Assembly (NCBI RefSeq): GCF_003247215.1
Contig: NZ_QKAP01000092.1
Coordinates: 1 to 64,000 of the forward strand
Length of the DNA: 64,000 bases
Direction: 5' to 3'
From: Malonomonas rubra
Lineage (GTDB): Bacteria; Desulfobacterota; Desulfuromonadia; Desulfuromonadales; Geopsychrobacteraceae
Of the stretch, positions 12,219 to 23,173 are shown piece after piece. Position 1 is the stretch's first letter; each line of letters begins with the position of its first letter. Made by a program: the position numbers and the translations under genes. The notes under the pieces were generated by a model. The model was not told where the DNA came from. It saw nothing but the letters and a program-made list of their open reading frames with translations, and did no database searches.

Positions 12219-13181
12219 TTAAACCGAAAGCCGGTTTGCCAATAAAGGAAGCATCGGGTCGATCGGACGGCTTTTCGTTTTGACAACTTTTTCAAGGTTG
12301 GTCAACTGGATCTCTGCTGATTTCAGTCCAACCATTTTACCGTGATTGCCTTTCAGCATATTTTCAATGGCCGCCTCGCCGAAGCGAGCGCCGAGCAGCC
12401 GGTCAAAGACTGTCGGTGAGCCTCCCCGCTGGTAGTGTCCGAGGACAATGACGCGAGTTTCGAAACCGATCTTGTCCTTGATCTGATCGGCAATGTCCTG
12501 TGCTTTTCCTGCTCCTTCGGCGACCAGGATGATGGAATTGCTGCGTCCTTCCCGGTAGCGGCGGCGCAAATCTTCACAAATTACTTCCAAGTTATAATCT
12601 TCTTCCGGGATTAGGCTGTACTCAGCACCGGACGCTATTGTCGCGACAACCGCCAGATAGCCGCAGCCACGGCCCATGGTTTCTACCACGAAGGCGCGGT
12701 CGTGGGAAGAGGCGGTGTCCTTTAAATTGTCGACTGCGGAAACGATGTTGTTCAGCGCTGTGTCAACCCCAAGCGACATATCGGTGTAGGGGATATCGTT
12801 ATCGATCGAGGCGGGGATGCCGATTACCGGGACCCCTTGTTGATGGATGGCGTAGCCGCCCTTGAGAGAGCCGTCGCCGCCAATAACGATTAGGCCTTCC
12901 ACGCCCATCCCTTTGAGGTTAGCAGTTGCCAGCTGCAGGCCTGCTTTGGTTTTCATTTCCAGGCAGCGGGCACTTTGCAAAAAGGTACCACCACGTTGCA
13001 GCACGTTGCTGACAGATTTTGTCGTCATATTTTCATAAAGTCGATCGATCAGTCCCTGGAAGCCTTTGTAAATTCCGATGATATCAACTTGTGAAGCCAG
13101 TCCGGCACGAACTACGGCGCGAACCGCTGCATTCATTCCTGAACAATCACCTCCACTGGTCAACACGGCAATACGTTTCAT
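12219..13181 (-). CDS. pfkA: ATP-dependent 6-phosphofructokinase
   Basis: MKRIAVLTSGGDCSGMNAAVRAVVR; IGGDGSLKG (GGDGS, ATP-type); ASIDNDIPYTD; VLGHYQRGGSPT. Confidence 0.96.
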   Translation of the reverse strand: MKRIAVLTSGGDCSGMNAAVRAVVRAGLASQVDIIGIYKGFQGLIDRLYENMTTKSVSNVLQRGGTFLQSARCLEMKTKAGLQLATANLKGMGVEGLIVIGGDGSLKGGYAIHQQGVPVIGIPASIDNDIPYTDMSLGVDTALNNIVSAVDNLKDTASSHDRAFVVETMGRGCGYLAVVATIASGAEYSLIPEEDYNLEVICEDLRRRYREGRSNSIILVAEGAGKAQDIADQIKDKIGFETRVIVLGHYQRGGSPTVFDRLLGARFGEAAIENMLKGNHGKMVGLKSAEIQLTNLEKVVKTKSRPIDPMLPLLANRLSV

Positions 13182-13404
13182 TTTAAAACTCCATCTATCG
13201 AGAATGATTTGTTTTTTAAATGGAAAAACGAAATGCTCTTTTTCTTACAGGAAGTTAAACAGTCGATGTCCTGTTTGTCAAAAGAATATCTTCCCTTGAC
13301 GGGCTCTGAATAGCTGTTAGTTTATTTTAGTAACTACTTGATATGACAATATGTTGTTTGATTAGCGCTTTGCCTGTTAATGAACAGCCACAACAGCTTT
13401 CGAG

Positions 13405-15732
13405 GTGCTGGAAATGCCGAGTAGCATACCGATACCGAGTGTCTTGCCGATCTACCCGGTAAAAGAGCAGATCGTTTTTCCCTATATGGTTTTGCCGGTT
13501 TTTTTTGATCGTGAAACGGCAGCGATTATCGAAGAGGCGATGCGGAATGATCAGCTGATCGGGATGGTTTTTTGTCCTGGTAATAAGAATATCTGTACCT
13601 TTGATGAACACCCGCGGGTCGGTACGGTTTGTAAGATCAATCAATTGATCAAGTTCCCAAGCGGTGGGGGGAAGGCGACTGTCGAGGGGATCAGTCGTTT
13701 TGCGCTCAGTTCTTCGGTGTCGAACGATCCATGTCTGATGGCGTCAATCCGCGTTATTCCGGAGCAGGACTGCCAGGGGATTGTTTCCGAGGCGTTAGTT
13801 CAGAGTGTCAACGCATTGTTAAAGATCGCTTTGGCCTATGGACAACCACTACCGGATGATGTGATGAAAATTATCGATCGCATTGAACATCCTGGCCGCC
13901 TGGCAGACATGGTTTCGGTTTATATTGGGATACCGCTTGAAATTCAGCAGCAATTGCTGACGATAATCGACCCGATTGAACGGTTGAAGTCTGTATTTAT
14001 CCATCTGACCAACGAAGTCCAGAAGCTTCAGATTAAAGGCGAGATCCAGACTGAAGTGACAAAAAAACTCGGGAAAAATCAGAAAGAGCAGATTCTACGC
14101 GAGCAGATGAAGCAGATTCAGCAGGAGCTTGGTGAGCAGGATCCGCGCCAGGCAGAAATCAATGAGCTGCGTAGCCGTATCCGGCGGGCGAAAATGTCTG
14201 ATGAGGTACTGTCGGTAGTGGAGAAGGAATTACGTCGACTGGAACAGATCAATCCAGCGTCACCCGAATATACGGTTTCGCGCAGCTATCTCGATTACCT
14301 CTGTACGGCCCCCTGGCAGCAAGGAACAGAAGATAATCTTGATATCAATAAAGCAGAGCGGGTGCTCAATGAAGACCACTATGACCTTAAAGAGGTTAAA
14401 CAGCGGATTCTCGAATATCTTGCCGTCCGCTCGTTGCGTGACACCACCAAGGGTCCGATTCTATGCTTCGTAGGCCCTCCGGGGGTTGGGAAAACCTCTT
14501 TGGGACGATCTATCGCCCGAGCCATGGGGCGGAAGTTTATTCGCTTCTCTTTGGGGGGAATGAAGGACGAAGCGGAAATTAGAGGTCATCGGCGTACTTA
14601 TATAGGCGCCTTGCCGGGGAGGGTCATTCAGGAATTGTGTCGCGTTGAGTCGAACAATCCGGTTTTTATGCTCGATGAGGTTGATAAGATTGGTCAGGAT
14701 TTTCGTGGAGATCCTTCGTCGGCATTGCTGGAGGTTCTTGACCCTGAACAGAACGATAGTTTCAAGGATCATTATCTCGACGTCCCATTCGACCTGTCAA
14801 AGGTGATGTTTATAACCACCGCTAATCTGCTCGATCCTATTCCTCACGCGCTTAAAGATCGGATGGAGGTAATTCGTCTGAGCGGTTACAGCGAGGAGGA
14901 CAAGTCGCAGATTGCCTATAAATATCTGATTCCAAAAGCGATCGAGGAGAATGGGCTGGCGAAGTATCCGTTGACCTTCGGTCAAGATGCGGTTGATAAA
15001 ATTATTCATGATTACACCCGTGAAGCTGGAGTGCGTAATCTGGAGCGGAAGTTGTCGGCGGTCTGTCGCAAGGTTGCCAAGGAAATTACTCAAGGTGAGG
15101 ACCCGCGACAAAAGATTCATTCTGCTGAGGTGGAAGAACTGCTCGGCCCTTGTACCTATTTTGTTGATGTTGCCAGCGAAGAAGACCGGGTTGGTGTGGT
15201 TACCGGATTGGCTTGGACTGAATCGGGGGGCGACATCCTGTTTATTGAAGCGGCCAAGATGCCAGGTCGCAAAGACTTGACATTAACCGGCAGCCTTGGG
15301 GATGTAATGCAGGAATCGGCTCGCGCCGCATTGTCCTACGTTCGAGGCCGGGCTACCGATTTCGGTGTCGCAGCAGACTTTTTTGAAAATCACGACCTTC
15401 ATATTCATGTGCCATCGGGAGCGATCCCGAAAGATGGACCATCTGCCGGGGTGACGATTGCCACGGCGATCATTTCACTATTAACTGGGCGGCCCGCTCG
15501 GCGAGATATCGCAATGACCGGTGAATTAACCCTGTCGGGTCGGATTTTGCCGATCGGGGGGGTCAAGGAGAAAGTATTGGCCGCCCGGCGAGCAGGAGTG
15601 AAAACCGTTTTGTTGCCAGCGAGAAACAAGGAACATCTGGTTGAGCTGGAAGATGTGAATATCGAAGACATCAATATCGAACTGGTTGAATCGGTCGATC
15701 AAATCATTGAAAAAATTCTGTTACCTTCCTGA
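13405..15732 (+). CDS. lon: ATP-dependent protease Lon
   Basis: [22 protein letters not shown]-domain; Walker [16 protein letters not shown]; catalytic [14 protein letters not shown]. Confidence 0.97.
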   Translation: MLEMPSSIPIPSVLPIYPVKEQIVFPYMVLPVFFDRETAAIIEEAMRNDQLIGMVFCPGNKNICTFDEHPRVGTVCKINQLIKFPSGGGKATVEGISRFALSSSVSNDPCLMASIRVIPEQDCQGIVSEALVQSVNALLKIALAYGQPLPDDVMKIIDRIEHPGRLADMVSVYIGIPLEIQQQLLTIIDPIERLKSVFIHLTNEVQKLQIKGEIQTEVTKKLGKNQKEQILREQMKQIQQELGEQDPRQAEINELRSRIRRAKMSDEVLSVVEKELRRLEQINPASPEYTVSRSYLDYLCTAPWQQGTEDNLDINKAERVLNEDHYDLKEVKQRILEYLAVRSLRDTTKGPILCFVGPPGVGKTSLGRSIARAMGRKFIRFSLGGMKDEAEIRGHRRTYIGALPGRVIQELCRVESNNPVFMLDEVDKIGQDFRGDPSSALLEVLDPEQNDSFKDHYLDVPFDLSKVMFITTANLLDPIPHALKDRMEVIRLSGYSEEDKSQIAYKYLIPKAIEENGLAKYPLTFGQDAVDKIIHDYTREAGVRNLERKLSAVCRKVAKEITQGEDPRQKIHSAEVEELLGPCTYFVDVASEEDRVGVVTGLAWTESGGDILFIEAAKMPGRKDLTLTGSLGDVMQESARAALSYVRGRATDFGVAADFFENHDLHIHVPSGAIPKDGPSAGVTIATAIISLLTGRPARRDIAMTGELTLSGRILPIGGVKEKVLAARRAGVKTVLLPARNKEHLVELEDVNIEDINIELVESVDQIIEKILLPS

Positions 15733-15854
15733 GCCATCGCTTGCTGACTAGCGCTCTGCCAAGAAATATAACCTCGTCCTGTGGTTATTCTCTGAACAAT
15801 GAGTTACTATAACGGTCAATAATTATATTGCTGGCTGATTTATAGGGGTATCGC

Positions 15855-17333
15855 ATGGTTAGATGTCGAATTTTACTTTTCCTACTGGTGTTGATCTGGC
15901 CGGGGATGGTGTCTGCGCAGACATTGGCAGAAAAGGTTCAGGAGTATAAACTTGATAATGGGTTGACCCTGTTAATGGTGGAACGGCATGCAGCACCTAC
16001 AGTTTCAGCCTATATCAGTTTTAAGGTTGGTTCGGTCAACGAAGACAGCAGTCATCGCGGGGTTGCTCATCTGCTTGAGCATATGTTGTTCAAGGGAACC
16101 AAAACCCTAGGCACCAAAAATTATCAGACGGAAAGCGGACTTCTGAAAAAGATCGAGGATTTGGGCGATCGCATTGATTTTCTGAAAAATCAACCTGAAG
16201 CCGATCCTCAAGAGTTGGAAAAATTAAGGAACCAGCTGGGGGTGTTACAGGAAGAACACCGGCAACTGGTCGTCAAGGATGAGTTTTCGAAGATCTACGC
16301 TGAAAACGGCGGAGTCGGGTACAATGCCTTTACCAGCAAGGATCAGACCACTTATCTGATTAATCTCCCCTCCAATAAGCTGGAATTGTGGGCAGCGATC
16401 GAATCGGATCGCTTACACAATGCCGTCCTGCGCGAGTTCTATACGGAACGCGAGGTTGTCCGTGAAGAGCGGCGCCGATCCTATGAAAGCAACCCTCAAG
16501 GAATGATTTACGAAACCTTGCTGGCAACCGCCTATAAGGTTCATCCTTATCGTAATCCGATTATCGGCTGGGATTCCGATATCGCCAACTTGACCTTGTC
16601 CGAAACACGTGCTTTCCTCCATAATTATTATTCACCAGCCAATATGGTGATCACTCTGGTAGGAGATTTTGAAAGTGCACAAGCGCTGGAACTGGTGAAC
16701 CGCTATTTCGGTTCACTGAATCCGGGTGTTCCGGTGCCGCCGGTGGTAGAGGCCGAACCGCCACAAACTGGAGAGCGAAGGGCGATTGTGGAGTTTGATA
16801 CCGAGCCACAACTGATGATCGCCTATCATAAACCGACCATGCCGCAGCGCGAGGATTACGTTTTTGACATTCTGATGCAGGTGTTGGGGGAAGGCCGAAC
16901 CTCGCGGCTTTATCAGTCGCTGGTCGTTGATAAGCAGCTGGTGACAGAGGTGGCCGTGTTTGGTGTACCCGGTTCCCGCTACAATAATTTGATGACGATC
17001 GCGTTGACGCCTCGACAGACCTGCACCTGTATCGATATTGAAGGGGTGATTTATGAAGAGTTGGAACGCTTGAAGACTGAGCCGATCAGCCAGCACGAAC
17101 TGAAAAGAGCCAAGCGGCAGATCTCGATCTCAATTTTACGAAGACTTAAAGGTAACAGCGGTCTGGCGCGGATGCTCTCCTCGTACGAAACGCTGGGCGG
17201 TTGGCAGTATCTGGTCGATTACGAGCAGCAGTTGAATTCGATTACTGCTGAAGAAGTGATGGAAGTAGCGCGAACTTATTTTCATGCGGCAAATCGGACT
17301 GTTGTCAGCATTGGTCGGGAGGGTTTTGAATGA
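15855..17333 (+). CDS. M16 family zinc peptidase (catalytic HXXEH subunit)
   Basis: Signal peptide; HLLEHMLFKGTKTLG (HXXEH); downstream E in EREVVREERRRSYE. Confidence 0.92.
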   Translation: MVRCRILLFLLVLIWPGMVSAQTLAEKVQEYKLDNGLTLLMVERHAAPTVSAYISFKVGSVNEDSSHRGVAHLLEHMLFKGTKTLGTKNYQTESGLLKKIEDLGDRIDFLKNQPEADPQELEKLRNQLGVLQEEHRQLVVKDEFSKIYAENGGVGYNAFTSKDQTTYLINLPSNKLELWAAIESDRLHNAVLREFYTEREVVREERRRSYESNPQGMIYETLLATAYKVHPYRNPIIGWDSDIANLTLSETRAFLHNYYSPANMVITLVGDFESAQALELVNRYFGSLNPGVPVPPVVEAEPPQTGERRAIVEFDTEPQLMIAYHKPTMPQREDYVFDILMQVLGEGRTSRLYQSLVVDKQLVTEVAVFGVPGSRYNNLMTIALTPRQTCTCIDIEGVIYEELERLKTEPISQHELKRAKRQISISILRRLKGNSGLARMLSSYETLGGWQYLVDYEQQLNSITAEEVMEVARTYFHAANRTVVSIGREGFE

Positions 17334-18739
17334 TACGCCTGATATTTTGTTGCCTGTTATTCCTACTGTTTGGCTGTGACCAGACGGTAAAGACCGCGCA
17401 AGTGCGACCAGATCAGTTGCAGTTCCCTAAACTGGAATTTACCTTTCCTGAAGTCAGCAAACAACAACTCGCCAACGGAATGAAGCTCTACATGAAAGAA
17501 GATCATGAGCTGCCGTTGGTTGATATTACCATGATGATAGACGGTGGTAGCATTGAAGATTCGCTAGCCCAGACTGGTCTGTCGCAGTTTTTTGCTGCTG
17601 CGCTGGAGACCGGTGGGACTGAGTCCCTGTCTCCGATTGAGCTTGAATCAGAACTTGAGGATATGGCGGCTGAACTCTCGGTAGAAAGCGACAGTTATAA
17701 TCTTTCAATTCATCTGTCCATCCACCAGCAGGATCTGCGGCGCGGTCTTGAAATCCTCGCTGATATGCTGCGTCGACCACGTTTTGATGCTGAACGGGTG
17801 GAACTGGCGCGAAAGCAGCTTCTTGAAGTGATCCACAGACAGAATGATGATCCGGGCATGGTTGCTGAGCGGATACTGAGTGAAGCAGTCTTTCCGCAAC
17901 ATCCACTGGGCAGTACCGCGAAGGCGGCAGCGGTAGAAGCATTCAGTCGTGAAGATCTGCTGAAAAAACAGCAGCGTTGCCTGCAACCGAACAATATCTG
18001 GATCGCCGTATCCGGCGCTGTGGAACAAAGACAAATGATCGATCTGTTAAATGACAATTTTGCCGATTGGCAACCGGTCGTACAGATCACAGCGCCGCTT
18101 CCACCTTTGCCACCTACCCCGGAAGGTCGGGTTTGGATGGTCAGCAAGGACATTCCTCAAACCAGTATCATGATTGGTCATCCGGGCATCAATAAGGATA
18201 ACCCAGACCTGTTCGCATTGCAGATCGCCAATTTCATCCTCGGTGGCGGTGGCTTTAATTCGCGAATGATGCGAGAAATTCGTTCAAATCGTGGTCTAGC
18301 GTATTCTGTTTATTCTTATTTCAAGGTAGGTCGGCGTTTGCCGGAACTGTTTATCGCTGCCGCGGAAACCAAATGTGCCACTACGGGCGAGGTTGTTTCT
18401 TTGATGCAACAGTTGATGCAGCAATTAAGGGACGAACCTGTTTCGGCTGAAGAGTTGGAATTGGCGAAACAGAGTCTGATCAATTCCTTTGTTTTTGCTT
18501 TTAATGACACCCATTCAATTGTCACCCGCAAAGTGAGGCTCGACTTCTTCTCCTACCCGGAAGGTTACCTGGAAAACTATCGTGATCGAATTGCTGCTGT
18601 AACGATAGCGGATGTTCAGCGAGTTGCCCGGAAGTACCTACATTCGGATCAATTGCAGATTGTGCTGGTTGGCGATCTGAATCTGTTTGTCTCCGATGTG
18701 GATGATTTTGGTTTGCCGGTTGAACAGGTAGAATTATAA
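17330..18739 (+). CDS. M16 family peptidase-like lipoprotein (non-catalytic subunit)
   Basis: Lipobox (LLFGCDQ); HXXEH replaced by LSQFFAAALETGG; conserved RGLAYSVYSYF; ATGA overlap with upstream gene. Confidence 0.9.
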   Translation: MIRLIFCCLLFLLFGCDQTVKTAQVRPDQLQFPKLEFTFPEVSKQQLANGMKLYMKEDHELPLVDITMMIDGGSIEDSLAQTGLSQFFAAALETGGTESLSPIELESELEDMAAELSVESDSYNLSIHLSIHQQDLRRGLEILADMLRRPRFDAERVELARKQLLEVIHRQNDDPGMVAERILSEAVFPQHPLGSTAKAAAVEAFSREDLLKKQQRCLQPNNIWIAVSGAVEQRQMIDLLNDNFADWQPVVQITAPLPPLPPTPEGRVWMVSKDIPQTSIMIGHPGINKDNPDLFALQIANFILGGGGFNSRMMREIRSNRGLAYSVYSYFKVGRRLPELFIAAAETKCATTGEVVSLMQQLMQQLRDEPVSAEELELAKQSLINSFVFAFNDTHSIVTRKVRLDFFSYPEGYLENYRDRIAAVTIADVQRVARKYLHSDQLQIVLVGDLNLFVSDVDDFGLPVEQVEL

Positions 18740-18770
18740 TTTATTTGTTGCTGTGTTTTAGGGTTAAGGG

Positions 18771-20171
18771 ATGGGGATGGCGGGGATCAAAAAGACGCAA
18801 CATAATATCCGTCACAAAACCAAACAACTGCTTTGGGAACAGAACCTCAACGAGCTGAATTTTGGGCAGCGGATTCTACTGCGTCAAGTCCAGACCGCAG
18901 TTCTGGTGGTGCGCGATTTCGGTGTCAACCAGAGTCTGTTGCGTGCTTCGGCACTCACTTATTACACAATGCTGTCGATCGTACCGCTGTTGGCCTTGAC
19001 CTTCGCTCTTTTAAAAGCATTTGGTGTGCAGAATCTGCTCGAACCGCTGATCATGGAAAAACTTCAGGTCGGCGACGGGGAGGTTGTGCAGGCGATTCTC
19101 GGCTACATCAACAACACCCAGGTTGGCAAGATGGGGGCCATCGGCCTGATTTTTCTTCTGTTTGGGGTTGTCTCGCTGCTGACCAACGTTGAGAAAGCCT
19201 TCAATCATGTCTGGGGGATTCGTGAAACCCGCCCCCTGATGCGTCGGTTCTCCGATTATCTTTCCGTGATTCTGGTTGGCCCGGTGCTGATTATTTCCGC
19301 GATCTCGATGACCTCCAGCCTGGCTAGCAACAATCTGGTGCATAAACTGATCGAGATGGAGATGGTTGGGACCCTGATCCTGTTGCTCTTTAAATTTGCT
19401 CCCTTCGTCTTCATGTGGCTCGCCTTCACCGTGTTGTATGTCTTTATGTCGAATACCCGGGTCGAGTGGCGGGCTGCATTTGTTGGTGGGATCGTTGGGG
19501 GGACACTCTGGCAGCTCGCCCAGTGGGCGTACATCAATTTTCAGGTTGGCGTTGCTAAGTACAATGCTATTTACGGAACCATGGCGGCGCTGCCTATCTT
19601 TATGATTTGGGTGTATTTCTCCTGGGTGATTGTGCTGTTCGGACTCGGGGTTACCTACGCGAAACAGAACCTGCGCACCAGCGGACGCGATTTGCGCGGT
19701 TCGGAGGTCAGCCGCAACTGTTATGAAAAAGTGTCGTTGATTATTCTGGTGACTTTGGCCGATCGTTTTTCCCGTGGTAAGAGTGCTCTCTCCCAGCAGG
19801 AGCTAGCCAAGTTTCTGTACATACCAGCCCGGCTTTGTAGCAGTATCCTGCGTCAGTTGGTTGCGGTGGGGTATGTTTCTGAACTTTGTAGCCGGCTTGG
19901 TCGGCGAAACTACCAACTCGGTCGTGCTGCGGAAAATTTGTCCTTGGCAGAAATTCTTGAAACCTTGCGTAATACAGGGGAAGAAGTCTTTCACCTCCAT
20001 CCGCATCCGCAGACGCTGGTCGCTTTAGAAACGTATAAAAAGATGAAATCTCTGGTTGAAGAAGGGTTGGGGGGGATGAGCTTACGCGATATGGTGTTGC
20101 GTTCTCAGCAAAATGTTGAGCAGGCAGATGGTGGGTCACTTGAGAATCGCGATAAAACTCAGGCCGGATAG
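18771..20171 (+). CDS. YihY/BrkB family membrane protein with C-terminal winged-helix-like domain
   Basis: ASALTYYTMLSIVPLLALTFALLKAFG BrkB core; C-terminal Rrf2/wHTH-like segment (LSQQELAKFLYIPARLCSSILRQLVAVGYVSEL). Confidence 0.88.
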   Translation: MGMAGIKKTQHNIRHKTKQLLWEQNLNELNFGQRILLRQVQTAVLVVRDFGVNQSLLRASALTYYTMLSIVPLLALTFALLKAFGVQNLLEPLIMEKLQVGDGEVVQAILGYINNTQVGKMGAIGLIFLLFGVVSLLTNVEKAFNHVWGIRETRPLMRRFSDYLSVILVGPVLIISAISMTSSLASNNLVHKLIEMEMVGTLILLLFKFAPFVFMWLAFTVLYVFMSNTRVEWRAAFVGGIVGGTLWQLAQWAYINFQVGVAKYNAIYGTMAALPIFMIWVYFSWVIVLFGLGVTYAKQNLRTSGRDLRGSEVSRNCYEKVSLIILVTLADRFSRGKSALSQQELAKFLYIPARLCSSILRQLVAVGYVSELCSRLGRRNYQLGRAAENLSLAEILETLRNTGEEVFHLHPHPQTLVALETYKKMKSLVEEGLGGMSLRDMVLRSQQNVEQADGGSLENRDKTQAG

Positions 20172-20866
20172 CTTTTCAGCTCAATTTGGCCGTTGATCAT
20201 TTCTGCGTAAGAAAATTGCCCCATCCAATCGCCGACTGCAATCAGCTGTTTTCCTTGGTACTCTGTACTTAGGGGCTGATGAAAATGTCCGCAAATGATC
20301 GCGTCGGCTGGTTTCGCTTCATCTGAATCCGCAAGGGGAAGGATCAGGTAGGACGGATCCCAGTTTTTACTTCTGAGGCGTTTTTTGCGACTTTGATTAC
20401 TCAGCCAGATGGCAAATGCCCAGACCGTATCGGGATGGACGATCTTGCTTAAAAAACGGATTATGCCACTGCGCCAGAAGGCGCGCATGCGGTGATAACT
20501 TCGGCTTGGGTTGAGGAGGTCTCCATGGCTCAGTAGCAGTTGTTTGCCGTCCCACTCGACCAGCTGTTGATCAGTGATCAGGGTGCAGCCGAGGGTTTCA
20601 GTGAAGTAGGGACCGAGATTGAAGTCGTGATTCCCTTCAACGAAAAAAATCCGGGTTCCGTTGGTGGCAAGCTGACGTAGCTTTTCCAAAATCGGTATGT
20701 AGGCGGAAAAGGTCAAATATTTGTAGCCAAGCCAGAATTCGAAAATATCACCGAGCAGAAACAGACCGTCAACATCCTTGTTCTGCTCGAGGAATTCGAG
20801 TAGCTGTTGATAATTATGATCCTGCGGCTGGCGCAGGTGGGCGTCGGCAAGAAAAATAGCTTTCAT
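20159..20866 (-). CDS. lpxH: UDP-2,3-diacylglucosamine diphosphatase family metallophosphoesterase
   Basis: MKAIFLADAHLRQPQDHNY; GDIFEFWLG; EGNHDFNLG; CGHFHQPL. Confidence 0.82.
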   Translation of the reverse strand: MKAIFLADAHLRQPQDHNYQQLLEFLEQNKDVDGLFLLGDIFEFWLGYKYLTFSAYIPILEKLRQLATNGTRIFFVEGNHDFNLGPYFTETLGCTLITDQQLVEWDGKQLLLSHGDLLNPSRSYHRMRAFWRSGIIRFLSKIVHPDTVWAFAIWLSNQSRKKRLRSKNWDPSYLILPLADSDEAKPADAIICGHFHQPLSTEYQGKQLIAVGDWMGQFSYAEMINGQIELKSYPA

Positions 20867-20937
20867 GGTCGGTCACTATAAAGAGAGGATCAACCCTTGT
20901 CAATTACACAGCGGACATCACTATAAGGAGGATTTTT

Positions 20938-21327
20938 ATGGAATATCCGATGATTCACATCTGTTACCGGGTCATGGACCTTGAGGCCAGTGAATCGTTT
21001 TACCGCAAGGCCTTCGGTTTTGAAGTTTCCCGCAAGAAGGACTATCCCGAAGGGCGGTTCACCTTGAGTTATATGACCTCGGCCGGTTTGCCCTTCGAAC
21101 TCGAACTAACGTACAACTATGATCAAAAGGATCCGTATGTGATCGGCGATGGATATTCCCATCTAGCGGTAGCGGTCGCCGATTTGGAAGCTTCCCACAA
21201 ACACCATACCGAGATGGGGCTGCAAGTGACACCACTAAAAGGGTTGAGTGAGGGACAGCCGATGTTTTATTTTGTCACCGACCCTGACGGTTTCAGGGTG
21301 GAAGTTGTGCGTCGGAAAAATTTATAG
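20938..21327 (+). CDS. glyoxalase I family (lactoylglutathione lyase-like) protein
   Basis: ICYRVMDLEASESFYRKAFGFEVSRKKDYPEGRFTLSYM; DPDGFRVEVVRR. Confidence 0.88.
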   Translation: MEYPMIHICYRVMDLEASESFYRKAFGFEVSRKKDYPEGRFTLSYMTSAGLPFELELTYNYDQKDPYVIGDGYSHLAVAVADLEASHKHHTEMGLQVTPLKGLSEGQPMFYFVTDPDGFRVEVVRRKNL

Positions 21328-21336
21328 GAGTTTTGG

Positions 21337-22107
21337 ATGTCGTTTGAGGATTTGCTCAGTCAGGGGCAACGGGCCCTTGATGAAGATAATAGTCGCAAGG
21401 CGTTGGATCTGTTCCAAGAGGCAATCAAACTGGAGCAGACGGCAGAAGCCTGGTTGCTGTTGGCCGAAGCTCAGTTGGACGAAAATCAGCTGTTCAAAGC
21501 GAAAAAAAGTGTTATCTCCGGTCTTAAGTTGCAGGAGAATAATATCGATCTGCTCTATCTCTCTGCTGACATCAGCTTGGAGGAAGATCATATCGATCAG
21601 GCTCTTCAAACCTACCTGCGGATTATTGAGATCGACCCGGAGCAAATAGATGCGCGGGTCAATAAGGCGATGCTCGAATTGGAAAAGGATAACTTGGATG
21701 TCGCTGAGCAGACTTGCCGCGAAGCACTGCAGGCAGATCCTGAATCGGTATTGGCCCTGAATGCCCTAGGCGATATTCAAATTGCGGCTGGTAAAAATCA
21801 GGCTGCAATGGACGCTTACCTGAAAGCCGCCGAGATCGATCCGGACGAACCGCAAACTTATCTCAATTTGGCAGATCTCTATTATGAACAAGGGAAGTTG
21901 GATCAGGCCGAAGAGTCATGCCAGAAGGCTTTGCAGTTAGACGCCGGATTGTCGGCCGGTTACCTGACGCTCGGATATATCTATATGGATTTGGATCGAA
22001 GTCGGGAAGCAGTGGAGAACTTTCAGCAATTTCTGAAGCTGGAAAAAAGCCTTTCTTCCAAGCAGCTCCGTGATGAAGTGAGTGCTGTCATTGAAGGCTT
22101 GAAGTAA
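21337..22107 (+). CDS. TPR repeat protein
   Basis: Repeated TPR motifs (ALNALGDIQIAAGKNQAAMDAYLKAAEIDPDEPQTYLNLADLYYEQGKLDQAEESCQKALQLD). Confidence 0.88.
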   Translation: MSFEDLLSQGQRALDEDNSRKALDLFQEAIKLEQTAEAWLLLAEAQLDENQLFKAKKSVISGLKLQENNIDLLYLSADISLEEDHIDQALQTYLRIIEIDPEQIDARVNKAMLELEKDNLDVAEQTCREALQADPESVLALNALGDIQIAAGKNQAAMDAYLKAAEIDPDEPQTYLNLADLYYEQGKLDQAEESCQKALQLDAGLSAGYLTLGYIYMDLDRSREAVENFQQFLKLEKSLSSKQLRDEVSAVIEGLK

Positions 22108-22133
22108 GTCGAGAATACTGTCTGGAGAATGTT

Positions 22134-22478
22134 ATGTTGCAGGGAATGGTTCTGCTGTTGTTGTTTCAGTTTCTGGGGGAGGGGATATCGCGTTTTTTAG
22201 CGCTGCCGATTCCTGGGAATGTCATCGGCATGGCATTACTGCTGGCAGCCCTGTCTGCCGGTTGGGTCAAGTCGGAGTGGCTTCAAGAGGCGGCTGAACT
22301 GCTTTTGTCCTACATGGCGATGTTCTTCGTCCCGGCTGGCGTTGGCGTGATGCTCTATTTTGACCTGATTGGTCGTGAGTGGTTACCGATTATTGCTGGG
22401 ACCGTGATTAGTACTTTCGTGGTGATGGCGGTGACGGGCTGGAGTGAGAATCTGCTCGACAAGCATGAGGAATCATAA
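22134..22478 (+). CDS. CidA/LrgA family protein
   Basis: FLALPIPGNVIGMALLLAAL; LLLSYMAMFFVPAGVGVM. Confidence 0.92.
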   Translation: MLQGMVLLLLFQFLGEGISRFLALPIPGNVIGMALLLAALSAGWVKSEWLQEAAELLLSYMAMFFVPAGVGVMLYFDLIGREWLPIIAGTVISTFVVMAVTGWSENLLDKHEES

Positions 22479-22480
22479 CA

Positions 22481-23173
22481 GTGCGTGAACTACTCGCATC
22501 ACCATTATTCGGTGTTGTCCTGACCCTGTTGACATATCAGTTGGCAGAGTTACTTTACCGCCGTACCCGTTTTATTCTCTTTAACCCGGTTGCGGTTTCA
22601 ATTGTCAGTATCATTCTGTTGCTAAAGTTGTGCGACATTCCATATCAAAATTTCAATAGTGGCGGCCGGATGATCCTCTTTTTGCTCGGCCCTTCAGTTG
22701 TGGCGCTGGCGGTTCCGCTTTATCAGAGGCGCCAGGAAATCCTTAAACGAAAGCTGCCAATTCTAATCGGCATCGTTGCTGGAGCCATTTCGTCTATTAT
22801 TTCGGCAGCCGGGATCGCCTGGCTGCTTGGTGGAGGTCAAGGGGTAGTTTTGTCGTTAGTTCCCAAATCGGTCACCACACCTATTGCCATCGGCATATCT
22901 GAAAAGATCGGTGGCATTGTGCCTTTGACAGCCGCATTGGTGGTATTGACCGGCTGTCTCGGCGCCATCTGTGGCCCAGAGTTCTGTCGTTTGATCGGCA
23001 TTCGTTCTAAAGCCGCAATGGGATTGGCGGTTGGCACTGCTTCGCATGGCATCGGGACTGCTCGAATGTTGGGTGAGGATCGTTTCGCCGGAGCGATCGC
23101 CGGGTTGGCGATCGGCTTAAACGGACTGGCGACGGCATTGCTGGTTCCGCTGCTCTGGTTGTTGTTTGGTTGA
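22481..23173 (+). CDS. LrgB/CidB family protein (GTG start)
   Basis: LVPKSVTTPIAIGISEKIGGIVPLTAALVVLTG; GTASHGIGTARML; coupled to LrgA-like gene. Confidence 0.92.
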   Translation: MRELLASPLFGVVLTLLTYQLAELLYRRTRFILFNPVAVSIVSIILLLKLCDIPYQNFNSGGRMILFLLGPSVVALAVPLYQRRQEILKRKLPILIGIVAGAISSIISAAGIAWLLGGGQGVVLSLVPKSVTTPIAIGISEKIGGIVPLTAALVVLTGCLGAICGPEFCRLIGIRSKAAMGLAVGTASHGIGTARMLGEDRFAGAIAGLAIGLNGLATALLVPLLWLLFG

